Source: Phymatolithon calcareum
Taxonomy: Eukaryota; Rhodophyta; Florideophyceae; Hapalidiales
NCBI GenBank assembly: GCA_977006965.1
Contig: OZ345381.1
Coordinates: forward strand, 434,001-498,000
DNA: 64,000 nucleotides
Direction of reading: 5' to 3'
Part shown: positions 51,288 to 63,000 of the stretch, piece after piece
How positions within the stretch are numbered: position 1 is the stretch's first letter
How the letters are laid out: each line of letters starts with the position of its first letter
Program-made: the position numbers and the translations under genes
The notes under the pieces: generated by a model
Told to the model about the DNA's origin: nothing
Seen by the model: only the letters and a program-made list of their open reading frames with translations
Database searches by the model: none

Positions 51288-52748
51288 TCACACTTCTGAC
51301 ACATACGCTCTGCAATGCATTCTCATCACCACTGTGAGCAGCAACCACTTCCCCTCCAATCCAGACACCCCACTCTCGTCCACCTCATTCGGGTATCCCA
51401 CTCTGGACCGCACATCGAGTTTTTTTATTACAACCAGGTCCCCCTCTTCAGAAATTTCGTCCCTGGTTAGCGTCGCTCTATTCGTACTCATGCACTATGA
51501 ATTGCGTATCGTATTCTCCAGACAAAAACGTCTTATTTCTCGTATCACCCGTAGAATTGACATATTGTGCTCCACTTCGCTCAACGCCAGTCTCTCCAAG
51601 GCGTTTCCATGCTTCGCCGCCGTCTCTTCCCGTGTAGCCCCGTGCACAATAACATTTGTCGATATCGGGTCATTATGCACCAGCACTAGAGCAGCAGCAT
51701 CGATCCCGGAGTCCATGCGCATGCCGTCAGGACAGAAGCCCAGCTCATCCTGCTGTTCCTCCTTCCGTCACCTCCAGATGCTGCGTACCCACGCACCACA
51801 CCGCAACTCAGTGCAAATCCGCAGTACGGGTCTTCAGCATAAACCCTTGCCTCCATTGCCCATTCGCTACGTCGGACGTTCTCCTCCGAAAACGAAAGTT
51901 GCTCCCCAGCGACAATACGAGACATTTGCACCGGAAGGTCCACTCCGGTCACAGCTTAAGTGACACGATACTCTTCTTGCAATCGGGTGCTGAATTCGAC
52001 CAAATAAAACTTTCCCGTCACTCCGTCCATCAGGCACTCTACCGTTCCCGATGAAAAGTATTTCACAGCTTTGTCAGTGCAACTGCCTGCTCCCCCATTC
52101 TTGGGCGCATTTCTTCATCAACATATGGCTCGGTGTCTCTTCCAGAACCTTCTGGTTCCGTTTCTGAAGTACACATTCGCGCTCCCCTAGATGCACCATA
52201 TGACCGTGAGTATCCGCCATGATCTGAATCTCAACAGTCTGGGTTGTTGAAAGAATTTTTCGACGAATAACCGTTCGTCCCCAAACGAAGCCACCGCTTT
52301 AGCGGCACTCGGGCGAACGCGAAGCGAAACACGCGTTCGTTTCCTACCGCCTCTTGCGGTGGCCTTTTACCATAACCGGGAAACCGATATCCTGTGCCGC
52401 TTTCAAAGCTGCGCCCGCAACTGCGACCGCATCAGGCGCCCCGGGTGTGACCGATACGCCGGCAGGGACTTCGACCTCTTTTCCTCGATCTTATCACCCA
52501 TTGCGCAGATAGCGCATGCAGGCGGACCCAATAACGCGATTCCAGCGGCATTTACCGCATCCTCAAATGTTCCAGACTCGGACGGGAAGCCGTATCCCGG
52601 ATGTGCGGCCGCTTCACAAGATGCGAGTGCCACAGAGACCACGGCATCCATGTGATCCTGCGGAAGAAGTTTCCGCAAGTCGTGCATGCACTGAGCGTGC
52701 ATCCGGTGCGGAATGCACAGAGACGGTTTCCGCCGGAACGAATGCCAT
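51288..52748 (-). pseudogene. Biotin carboxylase-type carboxylase subunit (PCCA/MCCA-like), broken
   Basis: Reading the minus strand in changing frames gives, in order: HPGYGFPSESGTFEDAVNAAG, GPPACAICAMGDKIEEKR, VPAGVSVTPG, IGFPVMVK, AVASFGDERLFVEK, VEIQIMADTHGHMVHLGERE, CLMDGVTGKFYLVEFSTRLQ, AMEARVYAEDP and MDSGID. These are the landmarks of biotin carboxylase, the ATP-grasp part of propionyl- or methylcrotonyl-CoA carboxylase alpha subunits. There are several frameshifts and stops, and the Gly-rich ATP loop is damaged near 52350. The 5' end (ATG 52748, MAFVPAE) is not its own but that of the oxidase-like gene at 28893. Confidence 0.85.
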
Positions 52749-52985
52749 TTTGTACTGTGGGGGGCAGTCGGAAGGCCTCGTCAACCGCATCTACTATACC
52801 CAACGGTGGAACCGATATGGCGGTTCGAGGGGAATGAGGTGCACGAGATGCATGCAGGAGGGCAACTGCGTTGCATTTATCTAATTTTCCTCCAAATTTG
52901 ATCGGCAGGTGAGCTAAAATGATGCTCCTCGACAAACGCATGGCAATGGTGCATCTCGATAAATGAATGATGCACCTCGGCAAAA
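52734..52985 (-). repeat. Third copy of the oxidase-like promoter/leader segment
   Basis: This ~250-bp segment matches 28880-29130 and 43985-44240: the first codons MAFVPA, the GTCTACTATAC-like leader, the TAGATAAA box and the ATGATGCACCTCGATAAA-like units. Its left end joins the biotin-carboxylase pseudogene. It is more diverged than copy 2. Confidence 0.8.
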
Positions 52986-52997
52986 AGATACTACCCC

Positions 52998-55103
52998 TTA
53001 TCCTTTCGTCGTTGCGGTCGTTGGCATCGTAGTCATACTTCCTCCCTCACGTTGATAACGCGCAGAGTTGCCCTCTGCTCCCCTAGATCTGCGTAGACGA
53101 TTCGACGCTGTTCTCTTTCGGGGTACTCTCGGGGGCGGCTTTCTGGACAGTCCTCCCCATGATTCATGCGTCGCTGCTGCACGGACATCTGCAACAAGAG
53201 CGTCCAGCGCAGGCCTTCCTTCTCTTCCAAACACATTTGTCTCATTGGCACGCAGCAGGATATCGTGATACATCTGCCGGTCTTCGATGATATCATCTGC
53301 CCCAAGCTCTTGCAAAGCCCGATGAAAGTATTCGAGAGAACCCGCTCTTACAGAAGTTTGAATCAAAGTTATGTAAGTGACGCATGTCGGACGTATTCCT
53401 CTTCCTCGCATCATTGCCAATAGCTCGAAAGCCTTTTCGAAGCACCCTGCTCTACCTGCTCCATTGATTAAGCTTGAAAAGGTGTACACGTTTGGCTCAA
53501 TGCCCCGCTCTTCCATTTCGTCCAGAGTTCTCATTGCCGCTGCCAAATCTCCCGCCCTTGTTCGTGCTGCAATAACGCTGGTGTACGTCACCAAATTGGG
53601 CTCCACACCGCTCCGCTCCATGTCCTTCAATAGGGCATGCACTTCTTCAAGTCTGCCTGATCTGCCCAACGTGTCAATAATTGTGGAATACGTGATTACG
53701 TCAGGTTCGCATCCAGGCGTCTCCTTCATCTTCGCGAGAACACCTAGTGCCCGGTCTGCATCCAAGACATGTCTCGTTGCTGTTATAAGCGAATTATAAG
53801 TTACTACGGAAGGTCTAATCCCAATCTCAATCATGTGGTTATGGACTGTGAATGCACGATCCACCATTCTCGCTCTCGCACATAACGTAATCAGCGTTGT
53901 GAAACATTCACAATTTGGTCGGATACCACACGAAAGCATTTCCGAGTAAATTGCGAACGCATCTTTGATGTGATCCCCGCGCGCCGCAGCTGCCATTAAT
54001 GCGTTGAATGTTACCTCATTGCATACAAGACCGCGTCTCTCCATGTGTCGCTTAAGCCGTAATGCACGACGTAGTGCTGGGGGATCTTCGTTCGCAAGAC
54101 CCGCTAGAAGAGTGTTGTACGTCACGAGGTCAGGACTCACCGCTCCCGGTCCCCCAAAGGTCGTGGCGCCGCTGGAGTCGACTTCTCGATCCCAGCGCAT
54201 GTCCTCCTTGCCGTCATCATCGCCACCCACAGTCGAAGAACGCTTAGCATCAGCGCTCGCAGGCCCATCGCCTTCGCTTTCCTCAGCACCCGCCTCAGCA
54301 GCTTCAATTTCCATTTTCGCGACCAACTGAAATGCGGCATCGAGACGACCGGCCTTCCTCAAACCGTTGACAATTGAATTAAGCGAATATATGTCAGGTT
54401 CGATGCCCCACTCCCGCATTCGCTCCAGCAGAGTCAGGGCCATATCGAGGTCACCTGCGTTGATGCAACACGAAATGACGCAATTGAACGAGACGACATC
54501 TGGAATGACCTTGGCGGTGGCCATTTCTTCCAAGGTTGAAAAGGCCTCATTCAAGCGAGCCTTTTTTGCACATGCATTAAGAAAAGCATTGTAGACATAA
54601 CGGTTGAGGACGAATCCGAACGCTTTGCCCATTTGTCGTATTCGTATGGCATCGTCCACCAAATTGTGTTTTGATAACAATTGTATCACGCTCATGTACG
54701 CTCTCGGTCCCACAAGACTAGCACTTCGTTCACGAGCGCATAAATCATCCCACATTGCTGTCGCATCCGCTGCGTCGGCGCGCCATGAGCGCTTCATCCA
54801 GGCATAAAACAGTTCTGCATACAACCGTCCGTCCACAAACGATGCAACCGGGCCGTCCAGAATCTCCGCGCAGACGCGAATAACGCGTGGCCATGCCTCC
54901 CTAGCGCGAAGTGCTCGCAGCGTTCGCAAACTTTGAGCGTACTCTGCGCGTTCGCCTGCATTCCGAGATGAACCGAACATGGACCAACGTGGTGTTGACC
55001 GGACAAGCCCGGGATTGCTCCACACTCTACGCCCACACTCGCCTCCGAGCGAATGGCGTGGGCGGCGTGGTACGAGCATCGCTGAGACAAAAGACGGTTG
55101 CAT
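52998..55103 (-). CDS. Pentatricopeptide repeat (PPR) protein, P class
   Basis: 701 residues from ATG 55103. From about residue 135 to 605 there are tandem ~35-residue repeats of the PPR form, for example PDVVSFNCVISCCINAGDLDMALTLLERMREWGIEP, PSVVTYNSLI, PDVITYSTIIDTLGRSGRLEEV and PNVYTFSSLINGAGRAG. An acidic insert (~residues 265-320) interrupts the array. The N-terminus is basic and Ser/Arg-rich, suiting organelle import, and the C-terminus is Arg-rich. No E, DYW or SMR domain is seen. Such proteins bind specific organelle RNAs to stabilise, process or translate them. It lies intact between two transposon-rich stretches, starting 265 bases from MULE copy B. Confidence 0.93.
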   Translation of the reverse strand: MQPSFVSAMLVPRRPRHSLGGECGRRVWSNPGLVRSTPRWSMFGSSRNAGERAEYAQSLRTLRALRAREAWPRVIRVCAEILDGPVASFVDGRLYAELFYAWMKRSWRADAADATAMWDDLCARERSASLVGPRAYMSVIQLLSKHNLVDDAIRIRQMGKAFGFVLNRYVYNAFLNACAKKARLNEAFSTLEEMATAKVIPDVVSFNCVISCCINAGDLDMALTLLERMREWGIEPDIYSLNSIVNGLRKAGRLDAAFQLVAKMEIEAAEAGAEESEGDGPASADAKRSSTVGGDDDGKEDMRWDREVDSSGATTFGGPGAVSPDLVTYNTLLAGLANEDPPALRRALRLKRHMERRGLVCNEVTFNALMAAAARGDHIKDAFAIYSEMLSCGIRPNCECFTTLITLCARARMVDRAFTVHNHMIEIGIRPSVVTYNSLITATRHVLDADRALGVLAKMKETPGCEPDVITYSTIIDTLGRSGRLEEVHALLKDMERSGVEPNLVTYTSVIAARTRAGDLAAAMRTLDEMEERGIEPNVYTFSSLINGAGRAGCFEKAFELLAMMRGRGIRPTCVTYITLIQTSVRAGSLEYFHRALQELGADDIIEDRQMYHDILLRANETNVFGREGRPALDALVADVRAAATHESWGGLSRKPPPRVPRKRTASNRLRRSRGAEGNSARYQREGGSMTTMPTTATTKG

Positions 55104-55367
55104 TTTTTAATGTGGTCGCACCTGGCTTTTTCCACAACGACGGTATGGGGTGTAGAAGTTTGGAGCGCACACAGGGGAATATGCCCCTTAAATTGGGCGC
55201 CGAGATTATCGAAGATATATCTGTGGAGACTGCAGCCCGCACCTCAAGAAAATCAGATCCGATATGATAAGTTGCCTCGGACTAGATCACATTTGGCGCG
55301 TTCTCATTGGTAGTAACATATCGAAAGAGCCCTAATGACTCCCTGCCACTCATGGCTAAATTTTAGT

Positions 55368-56695
55368 GAGGAAATTCGCTGCATGGACCGAAAAAGGTGG
55401 TAAAATTCGCTAAATCGGCACCCTTACAAATACTACTACTCGTTATGATTTCAGCTAGACAGCCGCTTATCATTACACGTTAAGAGGATTTATTGAGAAG
55501 GTACCATGTGTCCCAACTTGAGGAAAGTCGGCACGTTTAGCGTCGAGAGTTGTCAGTTATCTTATTTAGAATTGCATAATATCACGTCAATGGCTCGCGC
55601 CACTTCATTCTCTTCGGTAGGGGTCCATTTAGGCTTCTTCAGGGTTCTGCTGAGTGTACCAATTGCCCATGCTCCTTGACTACCCATATCTTCAATCAGC
55701 TTCCTTATCTTTACACTACTAATCCGCTGCGAAAAGTTCTCTGCACCTCGTCGCATTCGATTGCTGAGCTAACTCGCAACGCTCTCGCCCGAACCGTCTG
55801 AACTCATGGAGAAGAAGGAGCTCGTGCTAAGTGTAGGTGACTGCCCTGGAGTAAGACAACGTTGTCAACCTCTTAATCGCCCACAACACGTCTATTGGCA
55901 AGGCATATCGACAGGCAAGTTCCTCACGCCTTGCTGCTGCAAGAAGCACCAGGAAAAATCCTCTGAGCGGAGAAGCTGCTTGTGGAGCCGGAGGTCATCG
56001 AAAGTGACATGCTGAGGTTTGTTGTTAGCAGCCAAGTGACAGCATTCCCTGTGGTAGTTAACAGCGACTACCACGCTACATGCTCTTGTCACCACTTTGA
56101 AGAGCACCAGCGGCCATGTAGCCACGTTGTCATTGCACTTTTGTACTGCTCTAGACGCTTGGCGCAGCATCGAGCCGCGTTCGACCCGTGAAACAAGATC
56201 TGGTGTGGGACGCATGGCTATTGATAACGTGGGCCAAGCAACACGAGGGCATCATCATTCGTGTTGCAGTCACTGGTTAACAGCTAGTACAGGATGATTT
56301 GGTCCGTTTGACCTTGTCGCTAAGCTGGACCGCAAGCGCAAGAGGCCCTACTTCCCGTCCAAAATGAGGTCCCGTCACGGCTCCTCGTGCGGAAACAACG
56401 GTCACTTCTCGCAGACACGCCAGGCCGGACATTCGCAATATTGTTGAGGTGAAGCGAAAACACATCGACAAATCGGCTCAGTCCATGATAATTGACCTCA
56501 CCGCCTGCGATGACGGAGATGCTACTTGCGACGAGGAGCTGAAGCATAGCGAGTTGCGCATGAAATAAATATTATCTTTTTGATAAGTTTATTTCTGTGG
56601 AGTGCTCTGTGTATCATAACGAGTAGTAGTTATTGCAAGGGGTGCCGATTTAGCGAATTTTGCCAACTTTTTCGGTCCATGCAGCGAATTTCCTC
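55368..56695 (+). mobile_element. MULE element, copy B, 1,328 bp
   Basis: The same element as 49417-50744 in the opposite orientation, of exactly the same length and almost identical in sequence. A different 10-bp duplication, AAATTTTAGT, flanks it at 55358-55367 and 56696-56705. Two independent insertions are therefore proven, rather than one segmental copy. Confidence 0.93.
55982..56568 (+). pseudogene. MULE transposase C-terminal fragment (copy B)
   Basis: Same content as in copy A: the SWIM motif at 56070-56130, then in another frame KRKRPYFPSKMRSRHGSSCG with a knuckle-like remnant, and an end SIMIIDLTACDDGD-like acidic tail finishing at TAA 56566-56568. The catalytic domain is absent, so movement must use transposase made elsewhere. 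Confidence 0.75.
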
Positions 56696-56705
56696 AAATT
56701 TTAGT

Positions 56706-57622
56706 CTTGGCTATGATATCATAAGGGATGCATCCGACATGACTCTACGAGCCTCTTCGTGATCGGGGATGTGCGTACAGGTGGGTACTTATTATTGGCT
56801 ATTTGCTATGGTATATAAAATGACTCTAAATTATATAGGACGTCAGAGTCGTTTGGTTAATGGTGCGGGCGACAAAGCAAAGACAAAGTTACTATGATGC
56901 TGATATTGCTCGATATTTTAAAAAACATTGAGCAATTGCAGCATCAATGGACATTTTCGCCGCTTTTAAAATTAAGTCTCATTGCAAAGAATTCTGCGAA
57001 ACTACGTCTTTTGATGACTCCGTCAATGTTCACGCAGGAAGAATACGAATAGGTTGCCAAATCCAATTGCGAGCACAGGGTCAGTAAGCTTGAGATGCGT
57101 AAAATGCGGTCGAAAAGAGATTGCACACTGGATAAAGTTCCAATGCTTCATCGATCACACCGTCATGTCTTTCCCAGATCTCTTTTCCCTTCGCAAACTG
57201 TGCTCGGCCCCACACGGCTATCTTCAATAGTACAAAGTTGTCTGTTATTCAGCAGAAAGTGGTGCTGTGAAGCTGAGACAGAGGCCAAAGTTCAAATAGT
57301 ACAACAAGTTTGAGCGACGGTGGATGGCTACGCGCATATATTTGGAGAAAGCAACGGCTTGTTGAGTGTCTTATCTGCCTCGCACACGCCCCCTGCGGGA
57401 CGCATCCTCTCGCAGCACACATATGTGCATTGTAAGGTCGCAGCTACTGAAACAGCAGAACATGACCTTTCAAGCCACGAATTTCAGGATTTAACGACTC
57501 CACTTCTGTTCAAACGTTCGCTGTTGATCGATTGTTTGCGCCTCTTTTCCTTAGTCCATTTTAGTTAATGCTGCTTTCTTGCCTCTAGCACATTCTACTC
57601 CTACTTTAATGTGAACGTCCCG
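56706..57622. other. Intergenic, no supported gene
   Basis: A TATATAAAAT box-like sequence lies near 56812 on the plus strand, but no ORF follows that I can support. Confidence 0.4.
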
Positions 57623-59101
57623 TCAATCATGCCCATCCGTACTCTTTGCATTGACCGGACGGGAGGAACTGTTTCGTGCATTAGAAACGCCACTAGACGC
57701 AGCGTCGGCCGCAGAGCGTCCAAAAAGTTTCTGTGCAACCACTTGTGCAACAGCATTCTTGTCCTTCTCCCCCATATTGAAAGTTAAATCTCCCTCGGCC
57801 ATGGCACCGGTGATGAGAGTGAACATATTCCTCAAATTTTCATACACAAACGGTGCCTCCTCAGGAGGCACTGTCTTCATTGTCTCACTAACTTTCTGGA
57901 ATGCCTTCTTCACTTCGGGGGACTGCAGAACGTCATTGTTTGCAGGATCCACATCCCTTGCATTTAGGCGACGTCTATGCATGCGCGGGTCAGGAGTATT
58001 CATGGTCTTTTTCGAGGAATTAGAATTGGTATTCTTGGCACTGTGCACGTTTCCTGATTTCTCAATGATTTCAATGACGCGGCTTGAGTTAGGACGCACA
58101 CGAGGGCTCGGTGTCGCCACTAACTCATCAGAGTCATCGTCGGAGCTTTCCAACACAATGCGGCGACGGGTCTTTCCTGGCGACAGTTTCCGTTTGATTT
58201 TCTGTCTGTAATCCTTGTCCCGTTTCGAGCTCGACCCGCTGCGATTATTGCCTTTACTCTGCGACCAATGCGCCCGCAGCGACATCACATCCACATCATC
58301 GTTAGCAGCAAAATCTTGAGAACGACCCGGCGACTTCCTGGTCGCGTGTCGGGCAGCAGTACCCGGCAGAGGACCACGGACCGAGTAAGATCCCGGCTGA
58401 TGCTTGCTGTTCTTGCCGATACCCTTCATCACGGCCCCGGTAACGCCGTACAAATAAGGACGTGCACTGCGATACAAATGCGTATCAGTCGAAGGGTTGT
58501 CGAGTAGGAATTTCAGCTCTTCTCTCTCCAGCTCGCGGATAGGTGGAGGACTACCATTGTTGGTGCCATAGAAGCACCGGACGAGACGAACAGTATCACC
58601 TTCCCAATAGATCTTAGGGGGACTGTTCTTGAAATGGTCCACAATATCTGGCGTAGGGCATAGAAAGGCCAGACTTTCAATGACTTCGATACTGTTTGAA
58701 CCTGATTTTTCAACATGGTCGGAAAAATACAGCTCTCCAGGAACACTGCGCGGGATTTCAGGGCTCATGCGCAAGGATTCCTGTTCAATATCCGAGCGAC
58801 CGTAGAGCCAGCGAAGAGTGCATCGCATGCATTGCAATGGGTTGGTGTCTTCGACGATCTCCACCTCGTCGTCGATGGTGCCAAGGTTATATAATTCGAC
58901 GATATGTCCGATCCAACGTCCCTTCTCACTGGCGACGCAAACGGTATCGCCAATCTTGAATGTTCGCTTTAAACCGTCCGACATGCGGATTACTTCGGCG
59001 GACTTGTAGAAAATCTTTCTGTTTTCTTCATTCTGCTTCCCCTCGCCAATCCACCTCCACTTGATACCGTTCGGGTCATTGAAAGGACCCTGTTTTCCCA
59101 T
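57623..59101 (-). CDS. BAH-domain nuclear protein
   Basis: 492 residues from ATG 59101; the ORF runs further upstream only to a GTG at 59143. Residues ~8-165 form a BAH domain: KWRWIGEGKQNEENRKIFYKS, then FKIGDTVCVASEKGRWIGHIVELY, CTLRWLYGRSDIEQ, ELYFSDHVE and SIEVIESLAFLCP. This order matches the ORC1-type and chromatin-reader BAH domains. The middle is basic and Ser-rich with likely nuclear localisation signals (KIKRKLSPGKTRRR) next to an acidic SSDDDSDE run. The C-terminal ~110 residues are helical and unassigned. There is no AAA+ domain, so it is not a whole ORC1. Likely role: nucleosome binding in transcription or silencing. Confidence 0.87.
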   Translation of the reverse strand: MGKQGPFNDPNGIKWRWIGEGKQNEENRKIFYKSAEVIRMSDGLKRTFKIGDTVCVASEKGRWIGHIVELYNLGTIDDEVEIVEDTNPLQCMRCTLRWLYGRSDIEQESLRMSPEIPRSVPGELYFSDHVEKSGSNSIEVIESLAFLCPTPDIVDHFKNSPPKIYWEGDTVRLVRCFYGTNNGSPPPIRELEREELKFLLDNPSTDTHLYRSARPYLYGVTGAVMKGIGKNSKHQPGSYSVRGPLPGTAARHATRKSPGRSQDFAANDDVDVMSLRAHWSQSKGNNRSGSSSKRDKDYRQKIKRKLSPGKTRRRIVLESSDDDSDELVATPSPRVRPNSSRVIEIIEKSGNVHSAKNTNSNSSKKTMNTPDPRMHRRRLNARDVDPANNDVLQSPEVKKAFQKVSETMKTVPPEEAPFVYENLRNMFTLITGAMAEGDLTFNMGEKDKNAVAQVVAQKLFGRSAADAASSGVSNARNSSSRPVNAKSTDGHD

Positions 59102-62100
59102 CGCCGTCTTGCTAAGGAATGAGAGTCGCCGGTTCGGCGACACAGTTGTTCCAAAATTCTTGGAATGGTCGCGTCAAAGAGAATTGGGGTCCGGTGTCGG
59201 CAGTGCGACTGTTGACTACCACCTCCAGATGTTCCACACCAAGGGTTGGCATTCCCTGATCTCAAATATGCATGTGGAATCGCCGTGATGCAGATGTGGA
59301 AAATCATCGACCTCAAATATGAGGTTTCAAAAGATTTTAGGAAAAAGTATAAATCTGGTAAGAATTGGATCAGCAATATATAGCAAATGGATCACGATAA
59401 TCATGGGGTCACCGTCGTTGCGATTGGATCTAGCCGTTCGGAAGTGTTGTGACGTGTGCTTACTCACGCGGCCTTTGCAAGAGCAGACAAACGCATGCAG
59501 TGCACGAAGATGTTTACGTGCACAAGTGGACAAAATCGATGAAGATAGATGTCTATCCTATCTTTCTCGATGGCTGTCTGGGCGAAGAGCTTCTTCAATG
59601 TGGGATTGGGTCAAAAAAACTCTCGAGAGAAGTGTTGCTGTCCCAGAGTTGAAGCAACTTTTACGAAGGTCCTTCCCGTGAGGCAAACCATCTGCATGTG
59701 AAGAACAACACTGCATCACCGATAAAAAGTCCCAGTGATCCCCAAGAGATCCCCGGTCCAGGGATCCCTCGGGGATCACTGAGACGTGTCAACGGCGGGA
59801 CCCCGGTGCCCACAACAATGAAATGACCGGAATGAACTGCAGAACCAAGATATTTTTGTGGCGCGGAGGAAATGAGAATGCAAGTAGCTCCTTCAGCCCG
59901 CACGAGTCGATATTAGAGGCAGTAGTGGCGTCTTTGCATATCTTCTTCACTGCACAAGAGCTGTTCACATTCGTCCAATTGATGCAGCGGAACATGGGTG
60001 AGCGTCTTGTTTCAGCGTAAAGCAGCACAAGTGATAACACACTGCGGTTCTGAGCTGGTTTGCCAGAACTTTAGAAACAAGCAAGACTTAAAGACATGTA
60101 CCTTGCGGTCCGTGAGCAATCATGACAGCGAAGAAACACAAAGCAGTTCGTCCTCCATAGAGCACATTCTTCAGCCTTCGCTCCATCTTGCCATGATCCA
60201 TCCGCAGCAATTTGTGCTCTTCTCCGAAGGCACTTCTCACGAAACTGAGAGAATCTTTCGACGCGGTCTGGCTTTCGACTAGAGCTCTGCAATCAACATT
60301 CCCAGGTTTGCGTACCTTGTATTCACCTGGGACGTCTAGAGACCCTTTGCTTCGTTCGGACAGCGTTTCCTTGTATTCCCCAACTTCGCGACTCAACTCT
60401 ACCTTTTCTCTGCTGTACCAATGACTGAAAGCCGTACTGCAAACGTCGCAGAAACGAAATTCCGGGAATATTCTGCAGTCGCCATCATTCTGTCACAATC
60501 GAGAGAGTAATTTGTCGGATTTATCACAAGAGGTGATTGAGCTCGTCCACCTGGTGAAAAAGACCATAGCAGCTCCCTGCCATTCACATATCTCGGAGAA
60601 ATTTTGTCGGGAGTTGGATACCCCGAAGTCCGTGGGAGCCATCTCGTGACAATCACTGGATCTCAATTTCACGGTCTAGGGAGCATACTGACTGATATAC
60701 AAGTGTCTTTGACACCGTCTTTTGTAACTCTCATGTCTTCTTCATTGCTATGAATCGTGGAAGTGTAACCTATGAAGTTCCAAGAAGTTAAACTCAACAG
60801 GCTCTAAGAACGTCGCGAAAGCATCCAGGACAAGTCGTTGAGAGGTGCAGGACCACATAACTGACGCAAGATCCGGGATGGAAGTGGCTTGGACATGCTC
60901 TTCGTGACGGGCACCTGTTCATTGCATGCCATGTGTTGCCCTAATGCCTGAAGCCGACATGAAAATCAAACTTGCTGACGTACTGGGTCAACACTCGCAA
61001 TCCGCCCTTCATCACTAGAACGAGGATAGAGTGGAAGAATTTCGACCCTCTAATAGCTGATACCCGCAGACGACTGAAGGAATAAATTTACAATTTAAAA
61101 TAGGTTCACAAGAAGCGAGACAGAATCATCTTTTCCTTTTTCACTGGCGCAAATTGTCATCACGCTTTTTAACATCCGTAGGAAATAAACAACAGAGACC
61201 AACTTGTTCACATTTCCACCTTCTTCAAAGACAGGAATTAACGAAGGGAAGAGTAACGAGGTCAATATTGTCCTTCTGCCTCTTGCCTGTCCATAGGCAC
61301 ATGGAAACATTTCTCTCTTGGCGAAGGTGCAGTGCAATGTTGATGAAGGACTTGGACTTTCTGGACCATGGAGCCAGTGAGTGCGTGAAGTTGCAGTAGA
61401 CAGGAGATTCGAATCGGGGGAAAAGAAGAAGATAGTTTACGAAGCGTCTACAGAGACGTAGATGCATCTCTGTTGCCTTGCATAGTAGAAGAAGGTTTCT
61501 CAACCTAAAATGCGACCGCGTAGAAATGGCAAATTTCCGTTGTACCTCCGATTTGACGGGGTCCTCACGGGGGATGTGTTTGTATTTCTACACGTGGGTC
61601 GACCACTGCGATCGCTGCCGCAAGACAATGCATGATGGGCAAGTTTCCGACGTCCCGGGTCGTGCTTACGGCGTGTGTACTTTGGCACTTACTCTCACTC
61701 GGGCGGTCGCTGATTCACGACAAGGTTTACGACGGCCTAATTCAGGGTTGTGCTCTAAGTGCGATGGTGTAGTGCATTGATATTCCGGCGGTTGCAACAC
61801 GGGGAAGGAAATCGGTGATTGAAGCTGAGATGTATATCAACTGTGAGACGTACTCGCAAGTGACATTACGTAGGCATTCTTCCTTTATTCGCATCTATGC
61901 AACGGAGCGAATATACCGCTTGCTACTACACGCGTCAGGAGCACGAGGAGACATGCCGGAGTAATGTTCAGGTCATTTCCTCTCGGGCGTGATGTTCGTA
62001 GAAGAGAAGAGAAGGGCATGTTCGAAGCGAAGAAATTGTGGACTTGAGTTTTGGAAATCAGAAATACAAACTGCTTGAAAGGGTCATGATTGTCGATAAG

Positions 62101-62973
62101 CTGAGGTAGGAACGTTGCCGAGAGCAAAAGTTCCTTTCTTCGCTACCGCAATGTGCGCACCATGTTGGACTGGCCATGGAAGCATAGAGCCATTCTAGGA
62201 AAAATGCAAAGAGGTGGCTGAGGCTTGAGACCGTGGCAGGGAGAAATGGACTGCAAAGTTTTGGCATCTCCAGTCCTGTGATGTGAGGCGGCAGAAGCGG
62301 TGAATGTACGGGGGAGATGTGAAGCAGTATTGTAGTTGCGAAAGTTGGCAGAATTGGGGACGGGCCGTGTGGTGTGTTGTGTTGTGGTACAGTAGTGGTG
62401 ATGAGAATGAATGATGCTTGGGCGTTGTATGGTGGGCAGTTAGTGGAAGTACATAACCTCCTTTGGAAGTAAAAAGTAAAGTAAAAAGAACAAACGATGT
62501 AATGCGCGGCAGGATGGACGGATGGATCATAAGTTGATAATATAAAGATCTTCTATTCTGAAGACGTTTCAGAAGGACGAGGATGGAAGTGGCATGATGC
62601 AGCTGGCTGGCTGATGACCTTGGCTGCAATTAATGCGCGCATCTCGAAGATACTGTAGCGCACGCAAGTGAATGCGTGTACGTAGTGCGGTGGCGGATAT
62701 GCCAGAACAGAAAGAATGTGGTGTGAATTCTCCGCAAAGAGCCGCGTTGGTCTGAATTGCAAATGCCAGGTCTGTGGTGCAGCTGCCACTGATATGGCGT
62801 CGCCGACTGTGGAACGCTATGAGAGACATGCAGATCTCACATTTGTGCTGGAGGCTGTAAGATGAGGTATAAACGTCCGAGTGGACAACTTCTGATTTGC
62901 CGATTATTAGGCTCAGGACTGACTGACTGCGTGCCTGTCGGAAGTACGAGGCGTCAACCACTGAATGGAAATC
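59102..62973. other. Gene-poor region
   Basis: Many short ORFs, none with a recognised motif. Minus-strand frames at 60088-60396 and 60399-60656 are adjacent and moderately protein-like (KGSLDVPGEYKVRKPGNVDC), but no family fits. The start should include the promoter of the BAH gene. Confidence 0.4.
59733..59781. repeat. GC-rich hairpin with 21-bp arms
   Basis: CAGTGATCCCC at the left and GGGGATCACTG at the right pair, with two mismatches in the inner arm (AAGAGATCCC / GGGATCCCTC), around a 7-base loop CGGTCCA. There is no U-tract and no gene end nearby. Confidence 0.8.
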
Positions 62974-63000
62974 GTGTGTGTGTGTGTGTGTGTGTGTGTG
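62974..63000. repeat. (GT)n microsatellite
   Basis: 27 bases of uninterrupted GT repeats. The His-Thr repeats in the antisense ORF here come from this. Confidence 0.95.

Noticed and set aside
52250-52370. Hairpin-like GC repeats taken at first for a regulatory structure
   Set aside because: They lie within the biotin-carboxylase pseudogene and read as its decayed ATP-grasp region.
60088-60656. Two adjacent minus ORFs
   Set aside because: Somewhat protein-like, but no start-to-stop gene model and no family.
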